Positions 1 to 8,422 of a stretch of 21,678 nucleotides of DNA are shown one piece after another. The DNA is from DAOQTX01 sp035340715 (GTDB taxonomy: Bacteria > Bacteroidota > Bacteroidia > AKYH767-A > OLB10): the NCBI GenBank assembly GCA_035340715.1, contig DAOQTX010000046.1, positions 1 through 21,678 on the forward strand. The letters are read 5' to 3'. Made by a program: the position numbers and the translations under genes. Positions within the stretch are counted from its first letter, which is position 1, and every line of letters begins with the position of its first letter. The notes under the pieces were generated by a model. It saw only the letters and a list, made by a program, of their open reading frames with translations, was not told the origin of the DNA and ran no database searches.

Positions 1-485
1 GTTATTATCTCATGTCTCCTAAATCAAGTTTAGATCAAACCAACTCAAAGGAGGCAATCAATCGTTTACAATCTTTTGTGAATCGTTATCCGAAAAGTGA
101 TCGCATAGAAAAATGTAATGCGTTGATCGATGACTTGAGAGATAAACTTGAAATGAAAACTTTCGAGAACGCAAAAAACTTTTATAAGCGAACAGCATAT
201 AAAGCTGCTTTGGTTTCATTTGAAAATTTAATAAAGGAATATCCCGGATCGAAATACGTAGAAGAATGTTATATATATATAATACGTAGTTCATACGATT
301 ATGCCAGTTATTCCATTGATGCCAGAAAAGAAGAACGGTTCAACGAAACTTTAGCCAATTGCTTGCGCTATAGAGAGAATTATGCTGAAGGCAAATTCAT
401 CAACGAATGCAATAACCTGGAGCGTTTGGCCAAAGAACAATTAAAAAAGATATCGGATGATGGAAAAATTCAAGGAAATGGTTAA
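1..485 (+). CDS. bamD: BamD outer-membrane assembly lipoprotein, C-terminal part (5' truncated)
   Basis: This is the C-terminal part of BamD (YfiO/ComL family), a periplasmic-facing lipoprotein with TPR-like helices that belongs to the BAM complex inserting beta-barrel proteins into the outer membrane. The frame is already open at position 3 (YYLMSPKSSLDQT), so the ATG at 12 is internal and the true start with its lipobox lies upstream of the window. Visible support is the BamD-type stretch SLDQTNSKEAI...LQSFVNRYPKSDR, followed by a second TPR-like pair (YKAALVSFENLIKEYPGSKY) and a charged C-terminus. It ends 25 bp before the omega-subunit gene, as in the usual Bacteroidota order bamD-rpoZ-coaBC, which suggests one operon. 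The family call is fairly sure. The missing N-terminus prevents checking the lipid-anchor cysteine. Confidence 0.85.
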   Translation, partial: YYLMSPKSSLDQTNSKEAINRLQSFVNRYPKSDRIEKCNALIDDLRDKLEMKTFENAKNFYKRTAYKAALVSFENLIKEYPGSKYVEECYIYIIRSSYDYASYSIDARKEERFNETLANCLRYRENYAEGKFINECNNLERLAKEQLKKISDDGKIQGNG

Positions 486-510
486 ATTTGCAAGCTAAAA
501 TCAAAGAGGA

Positions 511-828
511 ATGAACTATAAAAACGCTGCCAGCACTTCTCAAACTCGAAATTTCACCGAATTAGAAGAAAATACCGGTAATATTTATGAGTCAGTTGTT
601 ATTATGTCTAAAAGAGCGAACCATATTTCTGCCGAATTTAAGGAAGAGCTAAAGTCGAAATTGCAAGAATTTGCTAGTTCGTCAGATAACTTAGAAGAAG
701 TTTTTGAAAACAGAGAGCAAATTGAAATCAGCAAGCATTATGAGCGTTTACCAAAACCAACTCTGATTTCAACCCAAGAATTTTTGGAGAAAAAAATATA
801 CCACCGAAACCCTGAAAGAGAGGGTTAA
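511..828 (+). CDS. rpoZ: RNA polymerase omega subunit (Rpb6/RpoZ-like)
   Basis: This 105-aa protein resembles the Bacteroidota version of the RNA polymerase omega subunit (Rpb6/RpoZ superfamily), a small factor that helps fold and assemble the beta-prime subunit. The core signature is GNIYESVVIMSKRANHIS at about residues 23-40, matching the omega alpha-helical motif (N-x-[YF]-x-x-V-x-[LI]-[AS]-x-R-[AV]-x-[QH]-[IL]). The C-terminal half is acidic and then basic, and shows no other domain. It lies 25 bp after bamD and 12 bp before coaBC on the same strand, consistent with cotranscription. The purine run AGAGGA abuts the ATG with no spacer, so it is a poor Shine-Dalgarno. The start was chosen because it keeps the residues leading into the omega motif. 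Confidence 0.85.
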   Translation: MNYKNAASTSQTRNFTELEENTGNIYESVVIMSKRANHISAEFKEELKSKLQEFASSSDNLEEVFENREQIEISKHYERLPKPTLISTQEFLEKKIYHRNPEREG

Positions 829-840
829 TACCAAAACAGT

Positions 841-2037
841 ATGAGCCTGAGCGGAAAAAAAATACTGCTTGGCATATCGGGCAGTATTGCAGCATATAAA
901 ATTGCTGAACTGATTCGATTATTGAAAAAACAAAAAGCCGAAGTGAAAGTCGTAATGACAGCTTCGGCTTGCGATTTTATATCGCCTCTTACTCTTTCTA
1001 CATTATCAAAAAATAAGGTTTACAAAGACTTCTATAAATCATCAACCGGTGAATGGGAGAATCATGTTGAATTAGGTTTGTGGGCAGATATCTTTTTGAT
1101 TGCTCCTGCGAGTGCAAACACGATTTCTAAGTTTGCAAATGGCTTATGTGATAATTTACTAAGTGCTATTTATTTATCAGCTAGATGTAAAGTGGTAGTG
1201 GCACCCGCCATGGATGTAGATATGTTTAAGCATAAAGCAACCCAGAGAAATTTAGTTCGACTGAAAGATGATGGAGTTTTAGTTTGGGGTCCCGCTTCTG
1301 GCGAATTAGCCAGCGGACTAACAGGCATGGGGAGAATGTTGGAGCCTGCAGAATTATACGAACTGGTTGTAACACAGTTCAAAAAAAAAAGTCTAAAATC
1401 TAAAATCAAAGTCCTGATAACGGCTGGTCCTACACAAGAGGCAATAGACCCGGTACGATATATAAGCAATCATTCTTCTGGAAAAATGGGCTATGCATTG
1501 GCTAATGAATGTGCATCAAAAGGTATGGATGTCATATTAATCAGCGGTCCGGTACGTGAAATGGAATTAAACAGCTCCATATTAAAAGTGGATGTTGTTT
1601 CGGCTGAAGATATGTTTAAGCAGACTATTAAATATTGGAAGAATGCTCAAATAGCAATATGCTCTGCAGCGGTGGCGGACTATTCTCCAAGTAAAGTTGC
1701 AAATCAAAAAATTAAAAAGAGCGATGCTGCTCTTCAAATACCGTTGCAAGCTACCAAAGATATATTAGCTCATTTGGGAAAAACGAAGACTAAAAATCAA
1801 ACGTTAGTAGGATTTGCGCTTGAAACAAATAACGAATTGGAAAACGCTAAAAGCAAACTAAAAAATAAAAATCTTGATTATATCGTTCTTAATTCGTTGA
1901 ATAAGGAGAATCAAGTTTTTGGCAGTGATTTTAATGCTATAAAAATAGTGGATAAAAAAGGTAAGCAAACTGATTTTGCTAGAGATACAAAGAGTAAGTT
2001 AGCAACTAAGATTATTAATTTAATACTACCCGAATGA
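841..2037 (+). CDS. coaBC: Bifunctional phosphopantothenoylcysteine decarboxylase / phosphopantothenate-cysteine ligase (CoaBC)
   Basis: This enzyme carries out two successive steps of coenzyme A synthesis in the cytoplasm: it ligates cysteine to 4'-phosphopantothenate (CoaB) and decarboxylates the product on FMN (CoaC). The protein is 398 aa, a usual length. The CoaC flavoprotein domain (about 1-180) shows GISGSIAAYK and the catalytic His75 in ENHVELG. The CoaB domain (about 188-398) shows ITAGPTQEAIDPVRYISN with Asn210, SAAVADYSP and the KIKK loop (290-293). In E. coli numbering, Asn125 of the PxMN motif is Asp here (APAMD) and Cys158 is Ser (ELASGL). I recall these substitutions as common in this phylum but cannot check. 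An A10 tract at 1381-1390 sits at the domain junction. The stop overlaps the next start by 4 bp (ATGA). Confidence 0.95.
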   Translation: MSLSGKKILLGISGSIAAYKIAELIRLLKKQKAEVKVVMTASACDFISPLTLSTLSKNKVYKDFYKSSTGEWENHVELGLWADIFLIAPASANTISKFANGLCDNLLSAIYLSARCKVVVAPAMDVDMFKHKATQRNLVRLKDDGVLVWGPASGELASGLTGMGRMLEPAELYELVVTQFKKKSLKSKIKVLITAGPTQEAIDPVRYISNHSSGKMGYALANECASKGMDVILISGPVREMELNSSILKVDVVSAEDMFKQTIKYWKNAQIAICSAAVADYSPSKVANQKIKKSDAALQIPLQATKDILAHLGKTKTKNQTLVGFALETNNELENAKSKLKNKNLDYIVLNSLNKENQVFGSDFNAIKIVDKKGKQTDFARDTKSKLATKIINLILPE

Positions 2038-2942
2038 AGTATTTAAAAATATGGTGCCCTTTTGTATTTTTTGTTGTAGTGTTGAACCATTCTTCACTAT
2101 CACAAGAACTGAACTGTAGAGTTTCAATATTAACACCACAAATACAAGCTACAGACAAGAGTGTTTTTCAAGAGTTGCAACAAGCTATTTTTGAATTTGT
2201 ATCAAACCGCAGTTGGACCGATGATAAATTTCTTGCCATCGAACGAATTGAATGCAACATGCAGATTACCATTAAAGCGTGGCCTTCGCAAGATGAGTTT
2301 GAAGCTACGATGCAATTAACAGCCAATCGCCCGATTTTTGGAACCAGTTACGATTCTCCAATCATTAACTTAAATGATGAAGCCTTTAATTTTAAATACC
2401 AGCGTTATCAGCAATTAGAGTATTCTGAAACGGGCAATACTTCCAATTTAACAAGTCTGATTGCCTATTATGTGAATATAGTGTTGGGAGTCGATTACGA
2501 TTCATACTCACCACTTGGTGGTTCAGGTTTCTTTGCTAAAGCTCAAGGTATAGTTAATAATATGCAATCGAGTCCATATCCCGGATGGAGAGCATTTGAC
2601 GGAACAAAAAACAGATACATATTGGCTGAATCACTAAACAATAATAAATATAGACCCATCAGAAGTTTCTTCTATAACTACCATAGAAAAGGATTGGACA
2701 TGATGACTGAAAAAAAAGAGGAAGCTATGAACTCCATTACCGCTTCAATTGAAGAACTGCGTTCAGTGCACAGAGAATATCCCAATAGCATGCTGATGCA
2801 AGTATTGTTTTTGGCCAAAGCCGATGAAGTGGTGAACATTTATTCACAAGCTTTTCCCGATGCCAAAAACAGAGTAGTAAATGCTCTAAATGAAATTGAT
2901 CCGGGAAACATTGCAAAATATCAACAAATCACAGGACAATAA
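2034..2942 (+). CDS. DUF4835 family secreted protein
   Basis: This 302-aa protein belongs to the Bacteroidota-specific DUF4835 family, whose function is unknown. It has an N-terminal signal peptide (residues 1 to about 23, hydrophobic core WCPFVFFVVVL) followed by the family-typical start ELNCRVSILTPQIQATDKSVF and the segment LQQAIFEFVSNRSWT. The rest is soluble with no obvious catalytic motif, so a periplasmic or cell-surface location is inferred. It is translationally coupled to coaBC by a 4-bp ATGA overlap and is followed 24 bp later by recN. Its fixed place between coaBC and recN is a phylum-level arrangement as I know it. The family call rests on recognition of the N-terminal block and context, not on a search. 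Confidence 0.8.
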   Translation: MKYLKIWCPFVFFVVVLNHSSLSQELNCRVSILTPQIQATDKSVFQELQQAIFEFVSNRSWTDDKFLAIERIECNMQITIKAWPSQDEFEATMQLTANRPIFGTSYDSPIINLNDEAFNFKYQRYQQLEYSETGNTSNLTSLIAYYVNIVLGVDYDSYSPLGGSGFFAKAQGIVNNMQSSPYPGWRAFDGTKNRYILAESLNNNKYRPIRSFFYNYHRKGLDMMTEKKEEAMNSITASIEELRSVHREYPNSMLMQVLFLAKADEVVNIYSQAFPDAKNRVVNALNEIDPGNIAKYQQITGQ

Positions 2943-2966
2943 TATATTTTCCTTTATCTTGGTATT

Positions 2967-4634
2967 ATGCTTAGCAATCTGCGCATAAAAAATTATGTTC
3001 TGATCGATGATTTGTCGATACCATTTAATGGTGGTCTAACAATAGTTTCGGGAGAAACAGGAGCCGGTAAATCTATTTTACTAGGAGCAATGTCTTTGCT
3101 ATTTGGAGAAAGAGCCGATAGTAAAGCTGTAATGAATCCCAAACAAAAGTGTATCGTTGAAGGGGAATTTGATATATCCGAATATGGGTTAGAGTTATTC
3201 TTCCAAAAACATGAATTGGATTTCTGGAGTTCATGTATCATAAGAAGAGAAATTAATTCCGAAGGTAAATCCAGAGCATTTATAAATGACACACCGGTTA
3301 ATCTATCTACCCTGAAAGAACTATCTTCTTTTTTGGTTGATATTCATTCTCAACATGAAACGCTAACACTTTCCGAATCGACTTTCCAAATGAATTTATT
3401 GGATGCAGTGGCCGGTAATGAAGATATTTTAAGTGAATACAAAAAGTTGTTTGCAGACTATAAAAAGACAGAACAACAACTTTCAGCATTGCATAGAGAA
3501 AGAGCAGAGTTTCAAAAACAAAAAGAGTACAATCAGTTTCTCTTCGATGAACTGGAAGAAGTTCAGCTAAATGAAGGCATACTCGAAAAAACTGAAAGCG
3601 AATTACAGATGCTGAATAATGCTGAAAACATTAAAAGCACTTTATCGCAAATATCAAGTCTTTTAGGAGAAAGTGAAGTGAATGCAATATCCATGTTGGG
3701 TTCTGTAATTCAGCAATTGAAAAACATAAGCCAGTTTCACTCTTCACTCGATGATATACATAAGCGGGTGAACAGCCTCCAAATTGAAATGGAAGATGTA
3801 TTGGATGAGATTAGAAAAGTGGATGATTCAATTGAATATGATCAAGAGCGAATAGAACAGTTAACAGAAATTGCCAATCAGATTAATCGCTTATTGAACA
3901 AACATCAAGTTCAGCAAGTAAAAGATTTGATTGAAATTAAAGAGCAGCTCCAGCAAGGTCTGTTCCAAGACTCATATAATGAAGAAAAGATCAACAAGCT
4001 TCAAAAGCAATTTAATGAATTGCAGCAAGAATTGATCACGAGAGCTCTGCAACTATCCAACAAAAGAAAAAAAGCTATTGGCAGTTTAGAGAGTAATATT
4101 GAGCAATTGCTTAAAGACGTTAATATGCCCGATGCTCGTTTCAAAGTGCAATTGATGCAACTCGATGATCAAGAGATTAATAGTACTGGATTAAATCGCG
4201 TACAATTTCTTTTCAATGCGAATAGAGGGGAGCACAATAAATTACAATCTATAGCACAGGTGGCCTCTGGTGGAGAATTGTCTCGATTAATGTTGTGCAT
4301 TAAATCCATCTATGCCAATGTTGCTCAACTTCCTCTAATCATTTTTGATGAGATTGATAGTGGAATTTCAGGAGAATCGGCAGCTAAAGTGGCCGGCATT
4401 ATTGATGAAATTGGAAAGAAAAGACAAGTAATCACTATAACCCATCTACCTCAAATGGCTGGCAAAGGAGCCAATCATATAGTGGTATTCAAAGAAAATA
4501 ATAGGGGGCAAACGTATACAAAGCTCAAGGTGTTAAGCAGTGAGGAAAGAGTGGAAGAAATAGCACGAATGATAAGCGGTGATAAAACAACGGATGCTTC
4601 TCGATCGAATGCAAGGGAATTATTAAGCCATTAA
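2967..4634 (+). CDS. recN: DNA repair protein RecN
   Basis: RecN is an SMC-like ATPase acting early in double-strand-break repair, bridging DNA ends. The 555-aa length is typical. Residues 1-40 contain the N-terminal ATPase lobe, with Walker A GETGAGKS at 29-36. A long coiled-coil region (about 150-370, rich in Glu, Gln, Lys and Leu) follows. The C-terminal lobe carries the ABC signature ASGGELSRLML (about 433-443), Walker B LIIFDEIDSGISG (about 456-468) and ITITHLPQMAG (about 490-500). It starts 24 bp after the DUF4835 gene. A near-match to the -7 promoter element, TATCTTGG (2955-2962), lies just 4 nt before the ATG, so the gene could have its own very short-leader transcript as well as operon read-through. 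I saw no LexA-type operator. Confidence 0.95.
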   Translation: MLSNLRIKNYVLIDDLSIPFNGGLTIVSGETGAGKSILLGAMSLLFGERADSKAVMNPKQKCIVEGEFDISEYGLELFFQKHELDFWSSCIIRREINSEGKSRAFINDTPVNLSTLKELSSFLVDIHSQHETLTLSESTFQMNLLDAVAGNEDILSEYKKLFADYKKTEQQLSALHRERAEFQKQKEYNQFLFDELEEVQLNEGILEKTESELQMLNNAENIKSTLSQISSLLGESEVNAISMLGSVIQQLKNISQFHSSLDDIHKRVNSLQIEMEDVLDEIRKVDDSIEYDQERIEQLTEIANQINRLLNKHQVQQVKDLIEIKEQLQQGLFQDSYNEEKINKLQKQFNELQQELITRALQLSNKRKKAIGSLESNIEQLLKDVNMPDARFKVQLMQLDDQEINSTGLNRVQFLFNANRGEHNKLQSIAQVASGGELSRLMLCIKSIYANVAQLPLIIFDEIDSGISGESAAKVAGIIDEIGKKRQVITITHLPQMAGKGANHIVVFKENNRGQTYTKLKVLSSEERVEEIARMISGDKTTDASRSNARELLSH

Positions 4635-4681
4635 GCAGATAATTTTTGTATTTTCGCTTTCCTTAAACAACCGACAAAACT

Positions 4682-5497
4682 ATGCAGGTATCAAATCTTT
4701 TAAGTGGTAAAAGAGGTATTATTTTCGGAGCCCTCGATTCAAATTCTATCGCCTGGAAAGTGGCTGAAAAATGCCACGAGCAAGGGGCAAAGTTTACACT
4801 CACTAATGCTCCTGTTGCATTGCGTATGGGTGCCATCAATCAACTCGCTGAGCAATGCGGCTCAACCGTTATCCCTGCTGATGCTACCAATATGACCGAT
4901 TTAGACAACCTCCTTCAAAAAAGTCAGGAGATACTTGGGGGAAAACTCGATTTTATTTTACACAGTATTGGCATGTCATTGAATGTAAGAAAAAACAAGC
5001 CTTACACTGATTTGGACTACGATTATTTTCAAAAAACATTAGATATATCCGGCCTTTCTTTTCACCGTGTTTTACAATCGGCTTATAAGTCGGAGGTCAT
5101 GAACAAGAACGGAAGCATATTAGCGCTCAGTTATATAGCAGCTCAAAAAGTATTTCCTTTTTATAACGATATGGCCGATGCAAAAGCCTTATTGGAAAGT
5201 ATAGCGCGAAGCTTTGGATATCATTTTGGAAAAAGAGATGGAGTACGAGTAAATACTGTATCTCAGTCGCCTACCCGAACTACCGCTGGTAGTGGGGTAA
5301 AGGGATTTGATACCTTATACGATTATGCCAATATCATATCTCCACTTGGTAACGCCACTGCAGAATCCTGTGCTGATTTTTGTGTTGTTATGTTCTCTGA
5401 CCTGTCCAGAATGATAACCATGCAAAATATTTATCATGATGGTGGATATAGTTCAACCGGAGTTAGTGTTGAATTGATCGATATCATGAATAAGTAA
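4682..5497 (+). CDS. fabI: Enoyl-[acyl-carrier-protein] reductase FabI (NADH)
   Basis: FabI reduces trans-2-enoyl-ACP in the last step of each fatty-acid elongation cycle. It is a short-chain dehydrogenase fold enzyme. The protein is 271 aa, close to the usual 255-270. The nucleotide-binding start is GIIFGALDSNSIAWKVA (12-28), the atypical FabI dinucleotide motif. SIG follows at 95-97, and the FabI active site Y-x6-K is Tyr161-Lys168 in FYNDMADAK, with a second conserved Tyr151 in SYIAAQ. NTVSQSPTRTTAGSG (191-205) is the substrate-binding flexible segment. The C-terminus YHDGGYSSTG is the usual family ending. It follows recN by 47 bp, and TATTTTCG at 4649-4656 is a one-mismatch -7 element, so partly independent transcription is possible. 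Confidence 0.95.
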   Translation: MQVSNLLSGKRGIIFGALDSNSIAWKVAEKCHEQGAKFTLTNAPVALRMGAINQLAEQCGSTVIPADATNMTDLDNLLQKSQEILGGKLDFILHSIGMSLNVRKNKPYTDLDYDYFQKTLDISGLSFHRVLQSAYKSEVMNKNGSILALSYIAAQKVFPFYNDMADAKALLESIARSFGYHFGKRDGVRVNTVSQSPTRTTAGSGVKGFDTLYDYANIISPLGNATAESCADFCVVMFSDLSRMITMQNIYHDGGYSSTGVSVELIDIMNK

Positions 5498-5596
5498 AAT
5501 TGAACCTGTCCATCTTGTGAAAAGTCTCTCTCTATAGGGTATTGCTTATATGATCGGAGAAAAATAAGTTTACGGAATAATAATTTCTCATAAAGA

Positions 5597-7459
5597 ATGA
5601 AAGTTCACAAGGGTAATAAATCTCAAAAGAAATCTGTAGCTGAAACGACTAAACAAAAAGAGAGAATAGTATCTTCTCCTTTTCCGAAGGAATTGTATTT
5701 GTGGTTAGCAGGTATCCTATTGCTCACAATCATTGCGTTTTCTTCTTCAATCAATAATGGATTTACCAATTGGGACGATCCGAAGTATCTTACGGAAAAT
5801 CCTCTTATACGAAGCCTGAGCAGTGATAATATTCATAAAATTTTTACTGAGGCTTATTTTGGAAACTATCAGCCACTGCATATTCTATCGTATGCTATAG
5901 AATATAGTTTCTATGAGCTTGATCCCACAGGGTATCATACTACAAGTGTGGTAATGCATTTGTTATGTACTGCATTGGTAATGTGGTTTATATGGCTAAT
6001 CTCAGGCAGTAGTTTAATCACCATCATTGCTACACTTTTATTCGGTGTTCACCCTATGCACGTGGAATCTGTTGCATGGGCTGCAGAAAGAAAAGATTTA
6101 TTGTATACGATCTTCTTTTTATTTGCTGCGATCTTTTACGTGAAGTATATCAAGAGCAATTATAAAAATTCCTTTTTGCTGCTGTCCATGCTCTTTTTTA
6201 TTATATCTGGGTTTGCCAAGGCAATGGCAGTTTCTTTTGTGCCGGTTATGATTATCATCGACTATTACTTTAAGCGAAATCTGCTTGAGAAGAAAGTGAT
6301 TTTTGAAAAAATTCCTTTTCTCATTTTTGCTATCATCATAGGGGCAATTAGTGTAACGGTTGTTGGACAAGCCGATACCATAGCACTCGACAATCATTTC
6401 AGTCGGATTCAACAAAGTGCTTTTGCATTTTTTAACATCAATATGTATGTAGCTAAATTGATTGTTCCGGTTAAGTTGAGTAGTTATTATGCGTATCCGA
6501 TTATTGGAGCCGATAATGCAATTCCTTCTTATTACTATTTAGGATTTCCATTGGTGTTCCTCATTCTAGGTTTGTTGATTTATAGCACTCGATTTAATCG
6601 AAATATTATGTTTGCTGCCGGATTTTTTGTGGCCACTATAGTTTTGGTGCTACAGTTTGTACCGGTTGGACCAACTATTTTTAGTGAGCGATATTCCTAT
6701 ATCCCCAGTATTTCATTTTTCTATCTAATCGGTTTTGGTATCAATAAGTTAGTAGCTAACAAGCAAGCTTTACGACTTCCGGTTTTTATTGTGCTTGGTG
6801 CATATGGGTTATGGCTCAGTTATGCCACTTTCGAGAGATGTAAAATATGGAAGGATAGTTTAACGCTTTGGAATAATGTTTTAGAGCAGTTTCCTTATGT
6901 AGCTGTTGCGTATAACAATATTGGTAATATCTATGGAAAGGAGCAAGGGAACTTGGAGAAAGCAATGGAGAATTTCAATCTTTCTATCAAATATGATCCG
7001 GAATACGAAAATGCCTATTCAAACAGAGGAATTGTTTATGCTATGCAGGGTAAATTTGATTTGGCGGAAAAAGATTTTAATAAAGCGCTTCAGGTAAAGG
7101 ACGATTATGTGGAGGCTTTGCACAACCGTGCTATCCTGTATTCTCAAACCAAACGTTACGAACTTGCGCTCATTGATTTCAATAAGGCTATTGCAAAGGA
7201 ACCTTATGAAGCACAACAGTATTTTAATAGGGCTGTAGTTTATACCGATTTGAACAGATACAATGAAGCGATTATTGATTTTCAACATGCCATACGCCTA
7301 CACCCAAAAATGGCCGATGCTCATTACCGTTTGGCATTAGCGTATTACAATATGGGTAATAAAAATGCCGCTATGCAAAGCATGAACAATGCATCTGCTC
7401 TGGGAGCGAAAATGGACCCTGCTCATATTCAAATGATACAAGGTGGGGGAGCGCAGTAA
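5597..7459 (+). CDS. TMTC-like multi-pass membrane protein with C-terminal TPR repeats (putative GT-C glycosyltransferase)
   Basis: This 620-aa protein has a basic cytoplasmic N-terminus (1-30), then about ten hydrophobic segments (about 33-425), then five TPR repeats (about 434-605, each with the N-x-G/A-x-x-Y ... F-x-x-A-I pattern). The first loop carries NGFTNWDDPKYL with Asp60-Asp61, and a second conserved block reads HPMHVESVAWAAERKD (152-167). These blocks are characteristic of bacterial relatives of TMTC proteins, a GT-C-fold family whose animal members O-mannosylate secreted proteins. By analogy the acidic pair could be the catalytic site using a lipid-linked sugar, and the TPR region could hold the acceptor. 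That role is inference; the architecture is what I see. It stands alone, 99 bp after fabI, and ends 1 bp from the convergent xerD stop. Confidence 0.75.
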   Translation: MKVHKGNKSQKKSVAETTKQKERIVSSPFPKELYLWLAGILLLTIIAFSSSINNGFTNWDDPKYLTENPLIRSLSSDNIHKIFTEAYFGNYQPLHILSYAIEYSFYELDPTGYHTTSVVMHLLCTALVMWFIWLISGSSLITIIATLLFGVHPMHVESVAWAAERKDLLYTIFFLFAAIFYVKYIKSNYKNSFLLLSMLFFIISGFAKAMAVSFVPVMIIIDYYFKRNLLEKKVIFEKIPFLIFAIIIGAISVTVVGQADTIALDNHFSRIQQSAFAFFNINMYVAKLIVPVKLSSYYAYPIIGADNAIPSYYYLGFPLVFLILGLLIYSTRFNRNIMFAAGFFVATIVLVLQFVPVGPTIFSERYSYIPSISFFYLIGFGINKLVANKQALRLPVFIVLGAYGLWLSYATFERCKIWKDSLTLWNNVLEQFPYVAVAYNNIGNIYGKEQGNLEKAMENFNLSIKYDPEYENAYSNRGIVYAMQGKFDLAEKDFNKALQVKDDYVEALHNRAILYSQTKRYELALIDFNKAIAKEPYEAQQYFNRAVVYTDLNRYNEAIIDFQHAIRLHPKMADAHYRLALAYYNMGNKNAAMQSMNNASALGAKMDPAHIQMIQGGGAQ

Positions 7460-7460
7460 A

Positions 7461-8360
7461 TCACGCTCTTGGATGATGTTCCAGAATAACCCTTTTTAAA
7501 TAACTCCTGTCGAGGTGGGTGTATATCTCTGTTGTTGTTATGCTGGCGTGTCCCAGCATTTCTTGAACTGCTCTTAGATCGGCACCTCGCTCAACCAAAT
7601 GTGTCGCAAAGGAATGACGAAAGGTATGGGGAGAAATTTTCTTTTTTATACCAGCTGTTTGAGCCAAGTTTTTAATGATCGTAAATACCATCACTCTCGT
7701 TAAATGTTTTCCTCTTCGATTTAAAAACACATGATCTTCAAATCCCTTTTGAATGGTCTGAAGTGCCCGAACTTCCTTGAGAAAGATATTTAGATACTTT
7801 ATGGCTGAATTGCCAATGGGCACAAGTCGTTCTTTGTTTCCCTTTCCTAAAACTTTTATAATTCCAATTTCAAGAAATAAATTACTGCATTTCAATTCTA
7901 CCAACTCACTCACACGCAATCCGCAGCCATATAAAATTTCGATCATGGCTTTATTGCGAGTCCCTTCGGCTTTACTCAGGTCAATGGCTTCAATAAGTTT
8001 TTCAATCTCTTCAAGACTCAATACATCGGGTAATTTACGACCGGTTTTAGGTGTATCTAATAAAGAAGCGGGATTGTCGTGAATCGTTCCTTCTAATAAT
8101 AGATATTTATAGAATGCGCGTATTCCGCTGATAATCCTGGCTTGAGAAAAGGCGCTCATGCCAATCTCATTTACATAATGAATAAATTTTTGTAAATCAT
8201 TGATATCTAATCGTTCAGGCGCAACTACCTTTTCATTTAGTGCAAGGTATTCGTAGAGCATATTGGCATCCCTTATATAGGCCTCAATGCTGTTTCGACT
8301 CAATCCTTTTTCAAGTTTTAAGTGATTTTCAAAACCTTTTATATAAGAGTTCCAATTCAT
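7461..8360 (-). CDS. xerD: Tyrosine recombinase XerD
   Basis: XerD resolves chromosome dimers at dif with XerC or acts as a single-recombinase version of that system. From the ATG at 8360 the protein is 299 aa and begins MNWNSYIKGFENHL. All six catalytic residues are present: Arg149 (GLRVSEL), Lys173 (GKGNKER), His245 and Arg248 (HTFRHS), His271 (LGHAS) and nucleophile Tyr280 (EIYTH). This is within one position of the E. coli XerD numbering I know (R148, K172, H244, R247, H270, Y279). The in-frame ATG at 8390 would add ten residues, but a perfect -7 promoter element lies between the two ATGs (8375-8382), so 8360 is preferred. It is divergent from aroQ. It is a housekeeping recombinase; nothing nearby suggests an integron or phage. 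Confidence 0.93.
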   Translation of the reverse strand: MNWNSYIKGFENHLKLEKGLSRNSIEAYIRDANMLYEYLALNEKVVAPERLDINDLQKFIHYVNEIGMSAFSQARIISGIRAFYKYLLLEGTIHDNPASLLDTPKTGRKLPDVLSLEEIEKLIEAIDLSKAEGTRNKAMIEILYGCGLRVSELVELKCSNLFLEIGIIKVLGKGNKERLVPIGNSAIKYLNIFLKEVRALQTIQKGFEDHVFLNRRGKHLTRVMVFTIIKNLAQTAGIKKKISPHTFRHSFATHLVERGADLRAVQEMLGHASITTTEIYTHLDRSYLKRVILEHHPRA

Positions 8361-8374
8361 TCGGTGTATGCACT

Positions 8375-8382
8375 CAAATATA
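8375..8382 (-). promoter_or_regulatory. xerD -7 promoter element (Bacteroidota type)
   Basis: Read on the minus strand this is TATATTTG, a perfect match to the TAnnTTTG element used by the Bacteroidota primary sigma factor. It would place the transcript start near 8369, about 9 nt before the ATG at 8360 and downstream of the alternative ATG at 8390. No clear -33 TTTG was found at the expected distance. Confidence 0.55.
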
Positions 8383-8399
8383 TCATTCAAAGGATATGC

Positions 8400-8407
8400 T
8401 ATTTTTG
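8400..8407 (+). promoter_or_regulatory. aroQ -7 promoter element (Bacteroidota type)
   Basis: TATTTTTG matches TAnnTTTG perfectly and lies 15 nt before the aroQ ATG at 8423. It is only 17 bp from the opposite-strand xerD element, so both promoters are packed into the 62-bp gap. An in-frame ATG at 8438 (aroQ Met6) is a possible alternative start. Confidence 0.5.
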
Positions 8408-8422
8408 TAGATCATTTTTGTT

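Noticed and set aside
1170..1469. Minus-strand 99-codon frame inside coaBC
   Set aside because: Shadow of the coaBC coding sequence; no independent start signal or recognisable protein pattern.
7449..7468. Hairpin GAGCG / CGCTC around the stops of the TPR gene and xerD as a terminator
   Set aside because: Only 5 bp with a 10-nt loop and no T-run on either strand.
7461..8360. Tyrosine recombinase as sign of a mobile element
   Set aside because: Length, motif positions and housekeeping context fit XerD; no attachment repeats or cargo were seen next to it.
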